A stretch of 64,000 nucleotides of DNA, from the IMG/VR virus record IMGVR_UViG_3300021512_000003, positions 1 to 64,000 of that record. One strand, 5' to 3'. The notes under the pieces are model-generated. The model was given only the letters and a program-made list of their open reading frames with translations. It was not told where the DNA came from and searched no databases. Made by a program: the position numbers and the translations under genes. Positions 50,668 through 59,497 of the stretch are shown in pieces. Source of the stretch: a virus. How positions within the stretch are numbered: the first letter of the stretch is position 1; the number at the start of each line of letters is the position of its first letter.

Positions 50668-53168
50668 TCCTTCCAGCTTCCTCCAATAACGTATCCTGCT
50701 GTTAGTGGTACGTTTAGATTAAAATGCTTCCCAGCCTCATTTACAGATTGTGCTGCAAGCTCTCCTGTTGGAGAATAAGCAATATAGTAATCATCTTTCT
50801 TCCCTTTTTTTATGTCACTCCACATAATACCACCTTTCTCCTCTATTGTCTTGAAATTAATTGCTTCTTTTTCTGTAGGAAATGTCCTTATGTCTACTAA
50901 TTCTTTACTTACACTATTCTGCCCTTCATCGTGATAAGCAATAGACTGCATGGAACACTTCTTCTTTGTTACATCCTCTTTAAATGGATTACCAGAGTAG
51001 CCTAGTGCTTTATATTTCCTGTCTAGCCACACCATAGCCCACTTCATGCAGATAACACCTGCTGACTGGAACTTCACATTCAAAAGTGAGTGTTGACTCC
51101 TCGTAGGTAGTTGTCTACCATCTATTGCTGTAAGGAATTTCTTATTATTTGTACTCCACTCTGATTCAACTTGTTGTTTGTATATCGCAAGAGGTAGTGC
51201 ATCTTCCCAGAAACTCTCGACCTCTTTCTTCCCTTTTGCCAAGCTCCAGTTCATTTGCTTTGCAGCCCCTGCTGCTGAAGAGCCGTAAGTTAGTGAGTAT
51301 TTTAATGTCTTACTGTCATCTCTACTAATACCTTTACTCTCTGCTCTTCTCGAATGAAGGTCCTGTGGCTTCTTAGCTATGAGGGATGTACAATATGGGT
51401 GGCCTTCTGTATCACAGTTCCAAACGTAGTGCCCCTCTATCCTAGCCTCTAGACCATCAGCATCGTACCCCTCTAAGAAAGCGTACCTTGGGTCTGCCAT
51501 GAAGAGTGCTCTCATGTGTTCTCCGTACAGACTACTGCTTCGAGGTACGTTAGCTACCCCCTTATGCTGGAATCTTGAGGTAGCACAACCACAGGGGTCT
51601 GCTGGGGTGGGTATGCGTCCGTCTATGGCTAACCTGCCATGTGAGAGCCACCCTGTAATCCTCTTCTTCTTTTCACTGGCAGGGGAGTAGATAGAGTTCT
51701 TCCTGTGTCTGTATGTAAGCCACTCTACGATGTGCTTTACATACCACACTTTCCTACCTAGCCTTACGAGGTTATCACACAACTCTTTGTCTGCATTCTT
51801 AGTGAAGACAGGGAGGCCAACAACCTTTAATGGTTTGTTGAGTTTATGCTTCAGAAGCTTCTCTCTAAGGCCACTAGGTCTCACTCTCAAATTAGCACAC
51901 CTCTCTTTCTCGAAAGGTGTACCTATTGTGGCCTCAATATACCTATCTACAGCAGCTTCAAACTTCTCTTGTGTCAGCTTCTTCTTCTTACTATCCAGTG
52001 TTAGGTCTTTGTCTTTCCAGTTCAGAGGGTTCCACCCCAGTGTTATTAGGTATGCCTTAATGTCTTCTTGGTGAGACAGTAGCATTGGCTCTGTAGTAAC
52101 AAGAGACTCTCCCTCTGGTAAGGGGAGATCCCACATCTTATTAAAGATCTCAACCTTTCTTGGAAGGATAAGGGTTTTCTTTACTCTCTTGCCTACCTCT
52201 CTTTCTTCGTGAGCTACAACCCTACCTCCGTGCTTTTCTAAGAATTTAGCTAGATTAGCAGACATAGTACCGTCCCCAACAAATTGTCCTTTTGGAGGTA
52301 TGAACTTTTTAGCTTCTGTCTTCCCTATCTTTTTTGGTGGTAGGAGGTGTTCTACATCTTGCTCTATCTTATCCATTTTCTGTGTAAGATCTTTTACGCA
52401 CCACTCAGCAAGCTTAATATTGAACTTAAAGCCGAAGTGTTCTTGTCTTGTTATAACCTCTGCTACAGCCTTCTCTAACTTGTAAGCCTCACCCCAAGAC
52501 CACGTACCCCACTCCTTCTGGAGCATCTTGTACACTGCTAGGTTAGCTATACAGTCTTGGATGTTGTAGTAGAGCATGTCTGCACCAAACCACGTAAACC
52601 TGTCCTCGTCCCACTCTTTTCCATGTCTGAACTCAACCTTAAAAGAGCCTGCTGCTTGAGACATCTTTGCAAGGGAATGTCCACACCACCTATCTGGGTT
52701 TAACACTTTAGACATAACAAGTGTGTCGTGAATGTATACGTCTTTACCACCTACCGTGTCAGACTCTTCTTTATTGAAGCCAACAGTGTATGGTTGGTCA
52801 TAAAGTAGGTCCATTAAGAGAAGGTCGTAGTTAATAATGTTATGACCTATAAGCATCTTTGCCTCGTCTTTGATGAAGGCAGGCACCTCGCTTAGTGGGT
52901 AGTGTGTGTATTCATACTGTGTGTAGTGCTCTAGTGGCACAGTGAGTCCATTCGGGTATGTTGTGGTGTGAGATCTACCGTCAAACAGTATCTTGTCACC
53001 ATCACAAAATGCAAACAACTCAGAAGTGGTTGTGTCAAGAAATACAAAGCAATGTGCCTTAAAAGAGGGAAGAAGCTTATATGGCATTTTGCTGTAGTCA
53101 ATAGACTCATAATTGAGTAGGTTATTAGCTTCTGCATCAAATATTAACTTCCTTCCTGACATATTCAT
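50658..53168 (-). CDS. Family A DNA polymerase (T7-like)
   Basis: 836 residues. A 3'-5' exonuclease domain lies at the N-terminus (LIFDAEANNLL, LIGHNIINYDLLLMDLLY). The polymerase domain has motif A EGYDADGLEARIEGH, motif B RDDSKTLKYSLTYGSS and motif C YHDEGQ. Tyr occupies the position of E. coli residue 762 / T7 Tyr526. It replicates the phage DNA with the helicase upstream in the same operon. Confidence 0.95.
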   Translation of the reverse strand: MNMSGRKLIFDAEANNLLNYESIDYSKMPYKLLPSFKAHCFVFLDTTTSELFAFCDGDKILFDGRSHTTTYPNGLTVPLEHYTQYEYTHYPLSEVPAFIKDEAKMLIGHNIINYDLLLMDLLYDQPYTVGFNKEESDTVGGKDVYIHDTLVMSKVLNPDRWCGHSLAKMSQAAGSFKVEFRHGKEWDEDRFTWFGADMLYYNIQDCIANLAVYKMLQKEWGTWSWGEAYKLEKAVAEVITRQEHFGFKFNIKLAEWCVKDLTQKMDKIEQDVEHLLPPKKIGKTEAKKFIPPKGQFVGDGTMSANLAKFLEKHGGRVVAHEEREVGKRVKKTLILPRKVEIFNKMWDLPLPEGESLVTTEPMLLSHQEDIKAYLITLGWNPLNWKDKDLTLDSKKKKLTQEKFEAAVDRYIEATIGTPFEKERCANLRVRPSGLREKLLKHKLNKPLKVVGLPVFTKNADKELCDNLVRLGRKVWYVKHIVEWLTYRHRKNSIYSPASEKKKRITGWLSHGRLAIDGRIPTPADPCGCATSRFQHKGVANVPRSSSLYGEHMRALFMADPRYAFLEGYDADGLEARIEGHYVWNCDTEGHPYCTSLIAKKPQDLHSRRAESKGISRDDSKTLKYSLTYGSSAAGAAKQMNWSLAKGKKEVESFWEDALPLAIYKQQVESEWSTNNKKFLTAIDGRQLPTRSQHSLLNVKFQSAGVICMKWAMVWLDRKYKALGYSGNPFKEDVTKKKCSMQSIAYHDEGQNSVSKELVDIRTFPTEKEAINFKTIEEKGGIMWSDIKKGKKDDYYIAYSPTGELAAQSVNEAGKHFNLNVPLTAGYVIGGSWKDCH

Positions 53169-53218
53169 AACCTATAGTTAAAGTAACAAGCTCCTGCACT
53201 GTTTTGCAACTTGTGCAT

Positions 53219-53560
53219 TTAGTCGTGCTTTGCCTCTTCCAAGTTAGCCAAGGCTGCTGCCAACTCATCTTCAAAGTAATGCTTACCTCCAATCAACACT
53301 GTACTTCGCAAGTCTTCTCCACACAACCACCCTATGTCAATGTCTGCACCAATGTCTTCACTAAAGACAACTCCACTGTTACTAGAAAGGATTTTTCCAG
53401 TAACACCTGTAAATAAAAAACATTTATCCGTATGACGGAAACGCTTACCACCCATAGACCACCTATACCCAAGGACAAATAAGCGCTCTTGTATAACCTT
53501 ACTCACTTCCTTGTCGTAACCAATGTTAAACTTCATATTTTTAAATTCAAACATATACAC
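53219..53560 (-). CDS. Hypothetical protein upstream of the polymerase
   Basis: 113 residues. KVIQERLFVLGYRWSMGGKRFRHTDKCFLFTG resembles phage proteins carrying a short RNA- or DNA-binding-like loop, but no family is assigned. GAGGTGT upstream of the ATG; an ATG two codons later is equally possible. Confidence 0.62.
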   Translation of the reverse strand: MYMFEFKNMKFNIGYDKEVSKVIQERLFVLGYRWSMGGKRFRHTDKCFLFTGVTGKILSSNSGVVFSEDIGADIDIGWLCGEDLRSTVLIGGKHYFEDELAAALANLEEAKHD

Positions 53561-53641
53561 CTCTTATTTTATGTGATCTGTTGTACTGTGGGTACAAGCA
53601 TAGCATACAGTACTGTGCGACACAAGTACGTTCCTTTTTCC

Positions 53642-53815
53642 TTACCTTTGGTAACCCGTTGTGCCATCTCTTAACTCTCTTATTAACCTGATAGCTTTAT
53701 TTAACTTTAGGAAGACATCGGCAGCTACCTCTACATCGCACAACAAGTAGATAGATTGCTGCGTCTCCCTTAGCTCTGCAATAAAATCATCTATCTCATT
53801 TTGTTGTTTTGTCAT
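53642..53815 (-). CDS. Small helical protein
   Basis: 57 residues, helical and charged (MTKQQNEIDDFIAELRETQQSIYLL). AGAGGCAG lies upstream of the ATG. Between the polymerase-side gene and the NUMOD4 gene. Unknown. Confidence 0.52.
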   Translation of the reverse strand: MTKQQNEIDDFIAELRETQQSIYLLCDVEVAADVFLKLNKAIRLIRELRDGTTGYQR

Positions 53816-53861
53816 CACACTGCCTCTTGTTAAGTGTTAGTTGGTTTCACTCTAACCGGTG

Positions 53862-54623
53862 TTAAGCATACTGACTAATTCCCTCTTCACACCACACATC
53901 ACTCGACCCATCAAGACTAGCATGAGCAACCTTGTCAATAAAACTGTACTCCTCCTCACCCTGAAACTCTGAGACAAACTTGTACTTTCTTATAGCCATA
54001 TACTTTGCTTCGTTCTTCATCATTGTAAAAAGTAGACCTTCCGATGTGTCTTCATTCTCAATGAAGCCTAAAGGTACTCTCTGAATAAACTTTGTGGCAG
54101 CAAGCCAGTACGCTTCACTTACCTCTACCTCAGACAGATTAAACCTTCTAGTAACCATGTGCGGCATAGACAGTGCCCATCTTCCAATTTCTTTTTCTAA
54201 AGGGGTTTTATTTAATAGACAATGCTGGTAACAGGCTTTCCCTAGAACACTCTTGAACTTACTGTAGTGCTGTAATGTCCTGTGATCAGCTACAGTGTTA
54301 AAATCATACAGCCCCGCCAAATTCTCAGCCCGACAGTTCAGCGTATCCTTATCTCTAAAAACTATCTTACTGCAATCTGAGTCAGGTAGGAAGTGTTTTG
54401 CAACAAGAGTGTGTACGAACACATTAAACACTCTCCCTTGTGTTGTTTTGCGGCTTAAAAACACCCTAAGCCTTGGGCTAGAGTTCTTGCGCCTTTTGCT
54501 TATATAAGGTTTCAACACCTTCTCTCCAAACTTCTTTGTCCAACTCATAACTCTACCAAGACTGCTGATATAGGCGTTATCTATTCCGTTAATAGCTTTC
54601 CACTCTTCACTACTCATAGTCAC
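53862..54623 (-). CDS. NUMOD4/HNH-like protein with sigma-like C-terminus
   Basis: 253 residues. The first half starts like NUMOD4 (EEWKAINGIDNAYISSLGRVMSW) and has a worn HNH region (FVHTLVAKHFLPDSDCSKIVFRDKDTLNCRAENLAG). The second half, VSEAYWLAATKFIQRV...GLLFTMMKNEAKYMAIRKYKF, resembles region 2 of ECF sigma factors. A former homing enzyme may have become a DNA-binding or transcription regulator; this is inference. It lies 9 nt from the helicase end. Confidence 0.5.
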   Translation of the reverse strand: MTMSSEEWKAINGIDNAYISSLGRVMSWTKKFGEKVLKPYISKRRKNSSPRLRVFLSRKTTQGRVFNVFVHTLVAKHFLPDSDCSKIVFRDKDTLNCRAENLAGLYDFNTVADHRTLQHYSKFKSVLGKACYQHCLLNKTPLEKEIGRWALSMPHMVTRRFNLSEVEVSEAYWLAATKFIQRVPLGFIENEDTSEGLLFTMMKNEAKYMAIRKYKFVSEFQGEEEYSFIDKVAHASLDGSSDVWCEEGISQYA

Positions 54624-54632
54624 CTCTTACAA

Positions 54633-57119
54633 TTAAAACTCTGGTCTACACCCTTCACCATCACTCTCTTGTGCAGATGTATGCTTGTTCCTTGCTTCCC
54701 ACTCTTGTATTGTATCACAATGTACGTCCTCAAGGAAGCCCTCTGGTGGTTCTATAAAGTCTCCTGTTGAGTTATCGTAGAACAAAGGAACCTTCCCAGT
54801 ACGCCCATACTTCCTGTCGTCAAGGACTACCAAAGAACGTGTGTTCTTTTCTTTAGTGGTTTGGTCTGGGTCTTTATTCCCCTCTAAGCCAATCATGTAG
54901 TGACAACACAAATATGTTCAAGGAGGTTCGCTACTACCTCCCCCGCACCACCTCTTAGGTGCTGCTGCTCTAGCTTTCACTAGAAGTTCAGACTATATCA
55001 CCATCTCCTTATAAGAGATGCCTTCCATTTCCACCACCAATAGCTTGTGGTGTACGAGCTTACGCTCTAGTCGTTGAGGTTTACTAACTTCTTTGTAGTA
55101 CCCCTAGCCTTGTACCAAGCATCACCTGAGCAATACAGTGAGTTGGTTACAGCATGTTGTACGTTTTCTTGTTGGGATACTACCTCAAGATTACTTAAAG
55201 AGTTATTTACTGTGTTACCATCTATATGGTTTACAACTTCATTTTTATTAAGTTGTCTACCTATATGTACTGAAGCAATTAACCTATGTAGCATATAAAG
55301 CTTATCTTTTAGCCTTACACGCATATAGGGGTTTTTACTTCTTCCCCAGTGCTTGTAAGGTTTTAACCTCTTAATTTGAGGTTTTCTTGCTATACTATAT
55401 ATGTTACCTTTTAAGTCTACAAAGTATTTATCCATTTCTGGTACTTGCAGTAAATCTTGTTTTGTTAGTCTTACCTGCTGATTGCCCATTGTAACATCCT
55501 TTTATTGTTCATCATTGTATCACACATAACTACCAAGCTCTACAACTATAAAAAGGCTTTAGGGGTTTCCAGCAATTAAAAAGGTTTGCAAAGAGAGTCA
55601 CCTCTCTAGGGCGCTATTGTTAACGCATCATAGACCTACTACCAGTGAACTGAGAACTATAAACCTTCCCTCCAAACTCATGTGGCTGGCCTTTATCTGG
55701 TGCTTTAAGATGACAGAAGCAATAATAAGTAAAACCTAAATCTATACTCATCTTACTAATCTCATCAGCAAACCTATCAAGCTCCGTGTTTGCCTCGGAG
55801 GGAGTCATCCCTGTTGTAAGCCTGGTTATCGGGTCAATAATGATGTCTTCGCAATGCTCAATAAGAACTGCATGACGTATAGCCCCTTTCAGCTCATCCC
55901 AACTACACCTACCATAGTTATTATACAGGCAAAGACGTGGGCCTGTCTTGTCCGAGGCTGCTATTAAGTCTTCTTGAGTGAAGTAGTTTGACCTGTCAAC
56001 AGGAGGGGCTTTCTCTTGGAACTCACCACAATCATCAACATAGAGGACAACCTCCTCTCCTTTCTCATTAAAGAAGATAGCCTTCTCTGGATTAGTGAAG
56101 TCCTTCTTAGACTCCTTACCAGCTACACGGTGAATCGTCTCCGTTGTCGGTTCCTCGAATTTAAACACAGCAACCTTCTGAGGCTTACCTAGTGAGTTCT
56201 TATCTCGCGCCAATATGTGACTAATTAGTTTATCTGCTAGACAACTCTTGCCCTGCTTCACACCTGCCCCAAAGTAATACCCCTCCCCCAACCTACGTCC
56301 TAATGTAAGTCTTGTTAAAGACCTCCAAGGCCACGTCTTACCTACCACAGGTAACTTATGTGTCTCCTCTCTAATCTCCTCGTAGAGAGTAAAACCTTCT
56401 GGTGTGTACTGGGAAGGCTTCATCAGCATCCAGTAAAGAGCTGTACTCCCCTCTTTCAAGTAGACATCACAAGGGTCACTATCTTCTGGTAGTTTTGCCA
56501 CAAGCATATCTGGGAATAGTCCATATACGTCAGCAGTGGCCTCATTGCCTCTCTTTATCTTCTTTAGTCTCTCTTGTGGTGTTGCACTATCGTTATCAAA
56601 AGCAAACACCTTCTCACTAAATTTATTCAGGTAACGTGTATTTGCTTTCTGTCCTAAGTTCTGAACAGCGTTAGCTGTCCCACAACCAATACTTAGTGTG
56701 GTGGGATTACCTTTACCTTTGTAACCTTCCTTTAGGCATTGCCACATAAGCATACAATCTATCTCACCCTCACTAACAAATACTTTCTTCCCCCCAGTCT
56801 TATTACCAGATACCAGCCCAAACAAATCGCACTTAACACCGTGATACCCTATAGAGGTGAAGTGGAAGTTACCTTGCTTTGGCTTAGTCAAGTCTCGCTT
56901 CTTATAACCTACAATCCTATCTTCTATTGTGTAGGGGAAGTAGTGAGCTATAGGTGTACGGCCATCACTACTGCTAAGCTCAGTTCTAACACCAAAATGC
57001 TCTGCTGTCTTTTGTGTGATCTTCCTTTCTTCTATAGGAAGGATAGGAAAGGTGAGTACGTCTGCTAACGTCTGCTCCTTCACTCTCCCATAGCTTACTC
57101 CTGCTGTAGCTTTATTCAT
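54633..57119 (-). CDS. Replicative helicase-primase (T7 gp4B-like), split by a group I intron
   Basis: Exon 1 is 57119-55623 and exon 2 is 54908-54633; joined about 590 residues. The start at 57119 follows CAGGAGAGAAG; an ATG at 57143 is less well placed. It has a Toprim part (KVFVSEGEIDCMLMW, FAFDNDSA) but no N-terminal zinc domain, as in gp4B. The RecA-like helicase has GAGVKQGKSCLADKL and IIIDPITRL. The join reads SRSMMR|CCHYMIGLEGNKDP. Confidence 0.9.
54909..55622 (-). ncRNA. Group I intron in the helicase gene
   Basis: Read on the minus strand, it has a P-like TTAATTGCTGGAAACCCC (near 55583-55566), an R-like CAACGACTAGAGC (near 55078-55066) and S-like GATATAGTCTGAACT (near 54996-54982). 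It is preceded by U (exon end CGT) and ends in G at 54909. Excision restores the helicase frame exactly. Confidence 0.9.
55067..55489 (-). CDS. Intron-encoded HNH homing endonuclease
   Basis: 140 residues. HRLIASVHIGRQLNKNEVVNHIDGNTVNNSLSNLEVVSQQEN carries a full HNH motif. The N-terminal part (EMDKYFVDLKGNIYSIARK) resembles NUMOD4. The stop overlaps the intron R element, as in many phage introns. It would mobilise the helicase intron. Confidence 0.9.
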   Translation of the reverse strand: MGNQQVRLTKQDLLQVPEMDKYFVDLKGNIYSIARKPQIKRLKPYKHWGRSKNPYMRVRLKDKLYMLHRLIASVHIGRQLNKNEVVNHIDGNTVNNSLSNLEVVSQQENVQHAVTNSLYCSGDAWYKARGTTKKLVNLND

Positions 57120-57194
57120 CTTCTCTCCTGTTTGGTATGTCATAGTCTCACCTATCCATTAAAGCCTTTTAATTATCTGGTGTGTGTATACATA

Positions 57195-57217
57195 GTTAAT
57201 ACCTTATCGTTAATACC
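57195..57217. promoter_or_regulatory. Two 9-bp direct repeats upstream of the helicase operon
   Basis: GTTAATACC-TTATC-GTTAATACC on the plus strand, about 75-98 bp upstream of the helicase start. The spacing of 14 bp centre to centre is not a full DNA turn. It may be an operator or part of a promoter for the leftward operon. Confidence 0.4.
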
Positions 57218-57324
57218 TCATCTTTTTATAATGTACATACTAAGACGTTCTCTAAAACCGTACAGTATTCTTGTTCCTCTGTTAGCCTTACCACAGGCTT
57301 ACTACTACTGGTTTGTAAGTGCTT

Positions 57325-57373
57325 GATTTTACTCCTACGACCTTGCGTAGTCTGTATAGTCCAGTGTTATAAA
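57325..57373 (+). repeat. attI-like array-start element, copy B
   Basis: Identical over 49 bp to copy A at 4825-4873, in a different sequence context on both sides. It starts the longest cassette array. Its neighbour on the left is the promoter region of the helicase operon. Confidence 0.72.
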
Positions 57374-57374
57374 C

Positions 57375-57575
57375 CTAATCATTGTTAGGTTTTGGCTTAA
57401 AGTCACCATCAGCATCGCAATGCTCAGGTGGCCACCCATGCTTTCTAATATTCATCGCTCTAAGCGGATACTTTATTAAATACCTATAGAGCGTCTCAAG
57501 CATTAACCCAATACCCACAATAATAAAAAATGTAAGAACTGGACTGTCGCTCATAAATTCATAAATTGTTGTCAT
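57375..57575 (-). CDS. Small membrane cassette protein
   Basis: 66 residues. One membrane helix at about 13-30 (VLTFFIIVGIGLMLETLY), then a basic loop and a hydrophilic tail with HCDADGDFKPKP. It occupies the first cassette of array 4 and runs leftward. Function unknown. Confidence 0.62.
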   Translation of the reverse strand: MTTIYEFMSDSPVLTFFIIVGIGLMLETLYRYLIKYPLRAMNIRKHGWPPEHCDADGDFKPKPNND

Positions 57576-57597
57576 ATCTATGGCCTGTTAAGTCGGT

Positions 57598-57667
57598 TTA
57601 TAACAAAGCAGTCAAGCTGACAGTCTCTACGCTGCGCTTCGTTCCTGCCGCTTACTTATTGCGTTAT
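57598..57667 (+). repeat. attC-like site 10
   Basis: TTATAACAAAGCAGTCAAGC at the left and CGCTTACTTATTGCGTTATG at the right; the inner part carries GCTGCGCTTCG. The stop of the methyltransferase gene lies inside GTTA. Confidence 0.85.
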
Positions 57668-58356
57668 GTTGCACTAATTCTATCTTGTGCAATCTTAAAG
57701 TATTCTTCATCTAGCTCAATGCCAATAAACTTACGACCAAGGTTTTTACAAGCTACGCCTGTGCTACCGCTACCTAAAAACGGGTCGAGTATTGTTGCAC
57801 CTTTATCACTAAACTTTATCAATAGGTATTCCAATAAATCAACTGGCTTTTGTGTTGGGTGTAATTTATTGCCAGTTCTATTGAACTTTAAAATATTAGG
57901 ATCACGCTTACCGTTTATAAGTCTACGTCCTTTCTGTATAAAAATAATCATTTCATACTTTGGTGCAAAGTCGGCTTTTAAATCACCCATACTAGTGTTG
58001 TTCTTTTCCCATATAAGTATATTCTTTATTTTAAATTTTTGCTCTAGTGCTTGCTTGAATTTATCAATATTATGAAAGCTACAAAAAACATAATGCGCCG
58101 TATTGTCCGCAGCAACTCTAAATAATTCATCAATCCAAACATCAAGCCATCTTAAGTCTTTATCGTTTTTTATCTTACTGTATTTCTCAATCCTATAGTT
58201 ACTCTGAAACTCCATACCATATGGCGGGTCGGTCAATATCATATCAACTGAACCATCAGGTATTTCTTTCATTCTTTCTAAGCAGTCTCCTTGCATCAAC
58301 CAAGGATTTAGATCTTCTTTTTCTATATCTGCTAGTCGTTCATTTTTGTAGTGCAT
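57664..58356 (-). CDS. Cassette-borne site-specific DNA methyltransferase (class beta)
   Basis: 230 residues. DPPY at 43-46 (MILTDPPYGMEF) is the catalytic motif IV of amino-methyltransferases. TILDPFLGSGSTGVACKNLGRKFIGIELDEEY near 190-220 is the AdoMet-binding motif. Motif order (DPPY before FxGxG) indicates class beta, methylating adenine N6 or cytosine N4. No restriction partner is adjacent, so it is an orphan that could shield phage DNA from host restriction. Confidence 0.9.
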   Translation of the reverse strand: MHYKNERLADIEKEDLNPWLMQGDCLERMKEIPDGSVDMILTDPPYGMEFQSNYRIEKYSKIKNDKDLRWLDVWIDELFRVAADNTAHYVFCSFHNIDKFKQALEQKFKIKNILIWEKNNTSMGDLKADFAPKYEMIIFIQKGRRLINGKRDPNILKFNRTGNKLHPTQKPVDLLEYLLIKFSDKGATILDPFLGSGSTGVACKNLGRKFIGIELDEEYFKIAQDRISAT

Positions 58357-58382
58357 TTTAATCTTTCCTTTAGTTCGTGCAA

Positions 58383-58455
58383 TATAACAACAATTTCAAA
58401 AAGACACGTACAGTTTGTTCCAAACGTGCCCTTAGCATTTTAAATTAAGGGTTAT
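58383..58455 (+). repeat. attC-like site 11
   Basis: TATAACAACAATTTC at the left, stem CACGT/ACGTG across CAGTTTGTTCCAA, and AAATTAAGGGTTATG at the right. The longer loop places it in the 70-bp class. Confidence 0.75.
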
Positions 58456-58472
58456 GTTACTAAACCAAGCGT

Positions 58473-58862
58473 TTACCAACTACATAAATCATGCTGTTTA
58501 TTTAGAGAGTGCATCTCTACATCTTCGCACGTCTCAATATCAAACATTCCAATATGGCAATCACTTGGCTCAATATTTAAAGTCTCAGCTAGCCATTTGT
58601 ATGCTTCTTTTCTTTTCATATCTCCAAATTTCCATAATGGATCAAAGGCTCTATGCGCTGCGCTTTTTGCTTTTCTTAGCTCTTTATTTGCCAACCTACC
58701 TAATGGCTTTGTTGTTCCTTTGTGTGTACCAACGTAGGCATCACAACCAACACAAGAGTAAAAACTCAAGCTAAATAAATCCTTTCGGTGTGGGTAAACT
58801 TCCTTTCCTGTAACTGCCTTTGAGAATTGTTTGCAGTATGGGCATGTTGGTGTCAAATTCAT
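58473..58862 (-). CDS. DUF3268-like zinc-finger cassette protein
   Basis: 129 residues from the ATG at 58862 (AAAGGA upstream). CPYCKQFSKAVTGKEVYPHR and SCVGCDAYVGTHKGTTKPLGRLANKELR, with AHRAFDPLWK following, match the DUF3268 zinc-finger family. The role is unknown; the family is common on mobile DNA. Confidence 0.75.
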   Translation of the reverse strand: MNLTPTCPYCKQFSKAVTGKEVYPHRKDLFSLSFYSCVGCDAYVGTHKGTTKPLGRLANKELRKAKSAAHRAFDPLWKFGDMKRKEAYKWLAETLNIEPSDCHIGMFDIETCEDVEMHSLNKQHDLCSW

Positions 58863-58888
58863 TCTATCAATCCTTTTTAGTGGTGGTA

Positions 58889-58959
58889 ACATAACAAGGT
58901 TTTCAAAGCGGACACATTACAGCGTACCGCTTTCATTTAGCCGTTTAAAACGAGGTTAG
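58889..58959 (+). repeat. attC-like site 12
   Basis: ACATAACAAGGTTTTCAAAGC at the left, inner GCGTACCGC, and CCGTTTAAAACGAGGTTAGG at the right. Arms TTTTCAAAGCGG and CCGCTTTCA pair well. Confidence 0.82.
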
Positions 58960-58987
58960 GTTGCAAAAACAACATTTAAGTTGTCCA

Positions 58988-59185
58988 TTAAGTGACTGAA
59001 CGAATATCCAGACTTTTCATGCTTTTTATGTAAAGAACTCTCATACCAGTCGCCATCTCCATTGCAACCTTTAATTCTGCATTATTAGGCTCGAATCTTG
59101 AGTATAAGATAGTATAATCACCATTCAATTCAGGAGAACTCTTACTATTGAGTATAACTTTCTCGCCTGCTTTAAATTTAGCCAT
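58988..59185 (-). CDS. Small beta-barrel-like cassette protein
   Basis: 65 residues. MAKFKAGEKVILNSKSSPELNGDYTIL looks like a compact SH3-like or KOW-like beta barrel. AAGGGG is upstream of the ATG. Reversed cassette gene. No assigned function. Confidence 0.65.
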   Translation of the reverse strand: MAKFKAGEKVILNSKSSPELNGDYTILYSRFEPNNAELKVAMEMATGMRVLYIKSMKSLDIRSVT

Positions 59186-59208
59186 AGAATAACCCCTTTA
59201 ATTTAACA

Positions 59209-59269
59209 GCAGCCTAACAAGGCTGCTGTTTTGGAAGCGCTGAAGCGCTCCACAAAGCTTTACGTTATA
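59209..59269 (+). repeat. attC-like site 13
   Basis: GCCTAACAAGGCTGCTG at the left, stem TGGAAGCGC-TGA-AGCGCTCCA and AAGCTTTACGTTATATG at the right. One of the clearest sites of the window. Confidence 0.9.
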
Positions 59270-59497
59270 TGTAATAAGTGTCCACACAAACTTCAGCATG
59301 AATGTGTATCTGGTCTTTTCCACATCTCTATCTAAACCATCTTAAACAGTCGTATACTTAAACCCCCTCACAACAAACCGGACACCCTTGTGAGGTTAAG
59401 CGGTAGCCCACCAAGGAGGAGGGCAAGCACTCAAACTTTACTTACGATTAACACTCAGTTCTGTGGTGGCAATAACTGACCAACCACAGGAAAGCAT

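Noticed and set aside
57566-58075. Rightward frame of 169 codons over attC site 10 and the methyltransferase
   Set aside because: It crosses the attC site and is opposite a clear enzyme gene.
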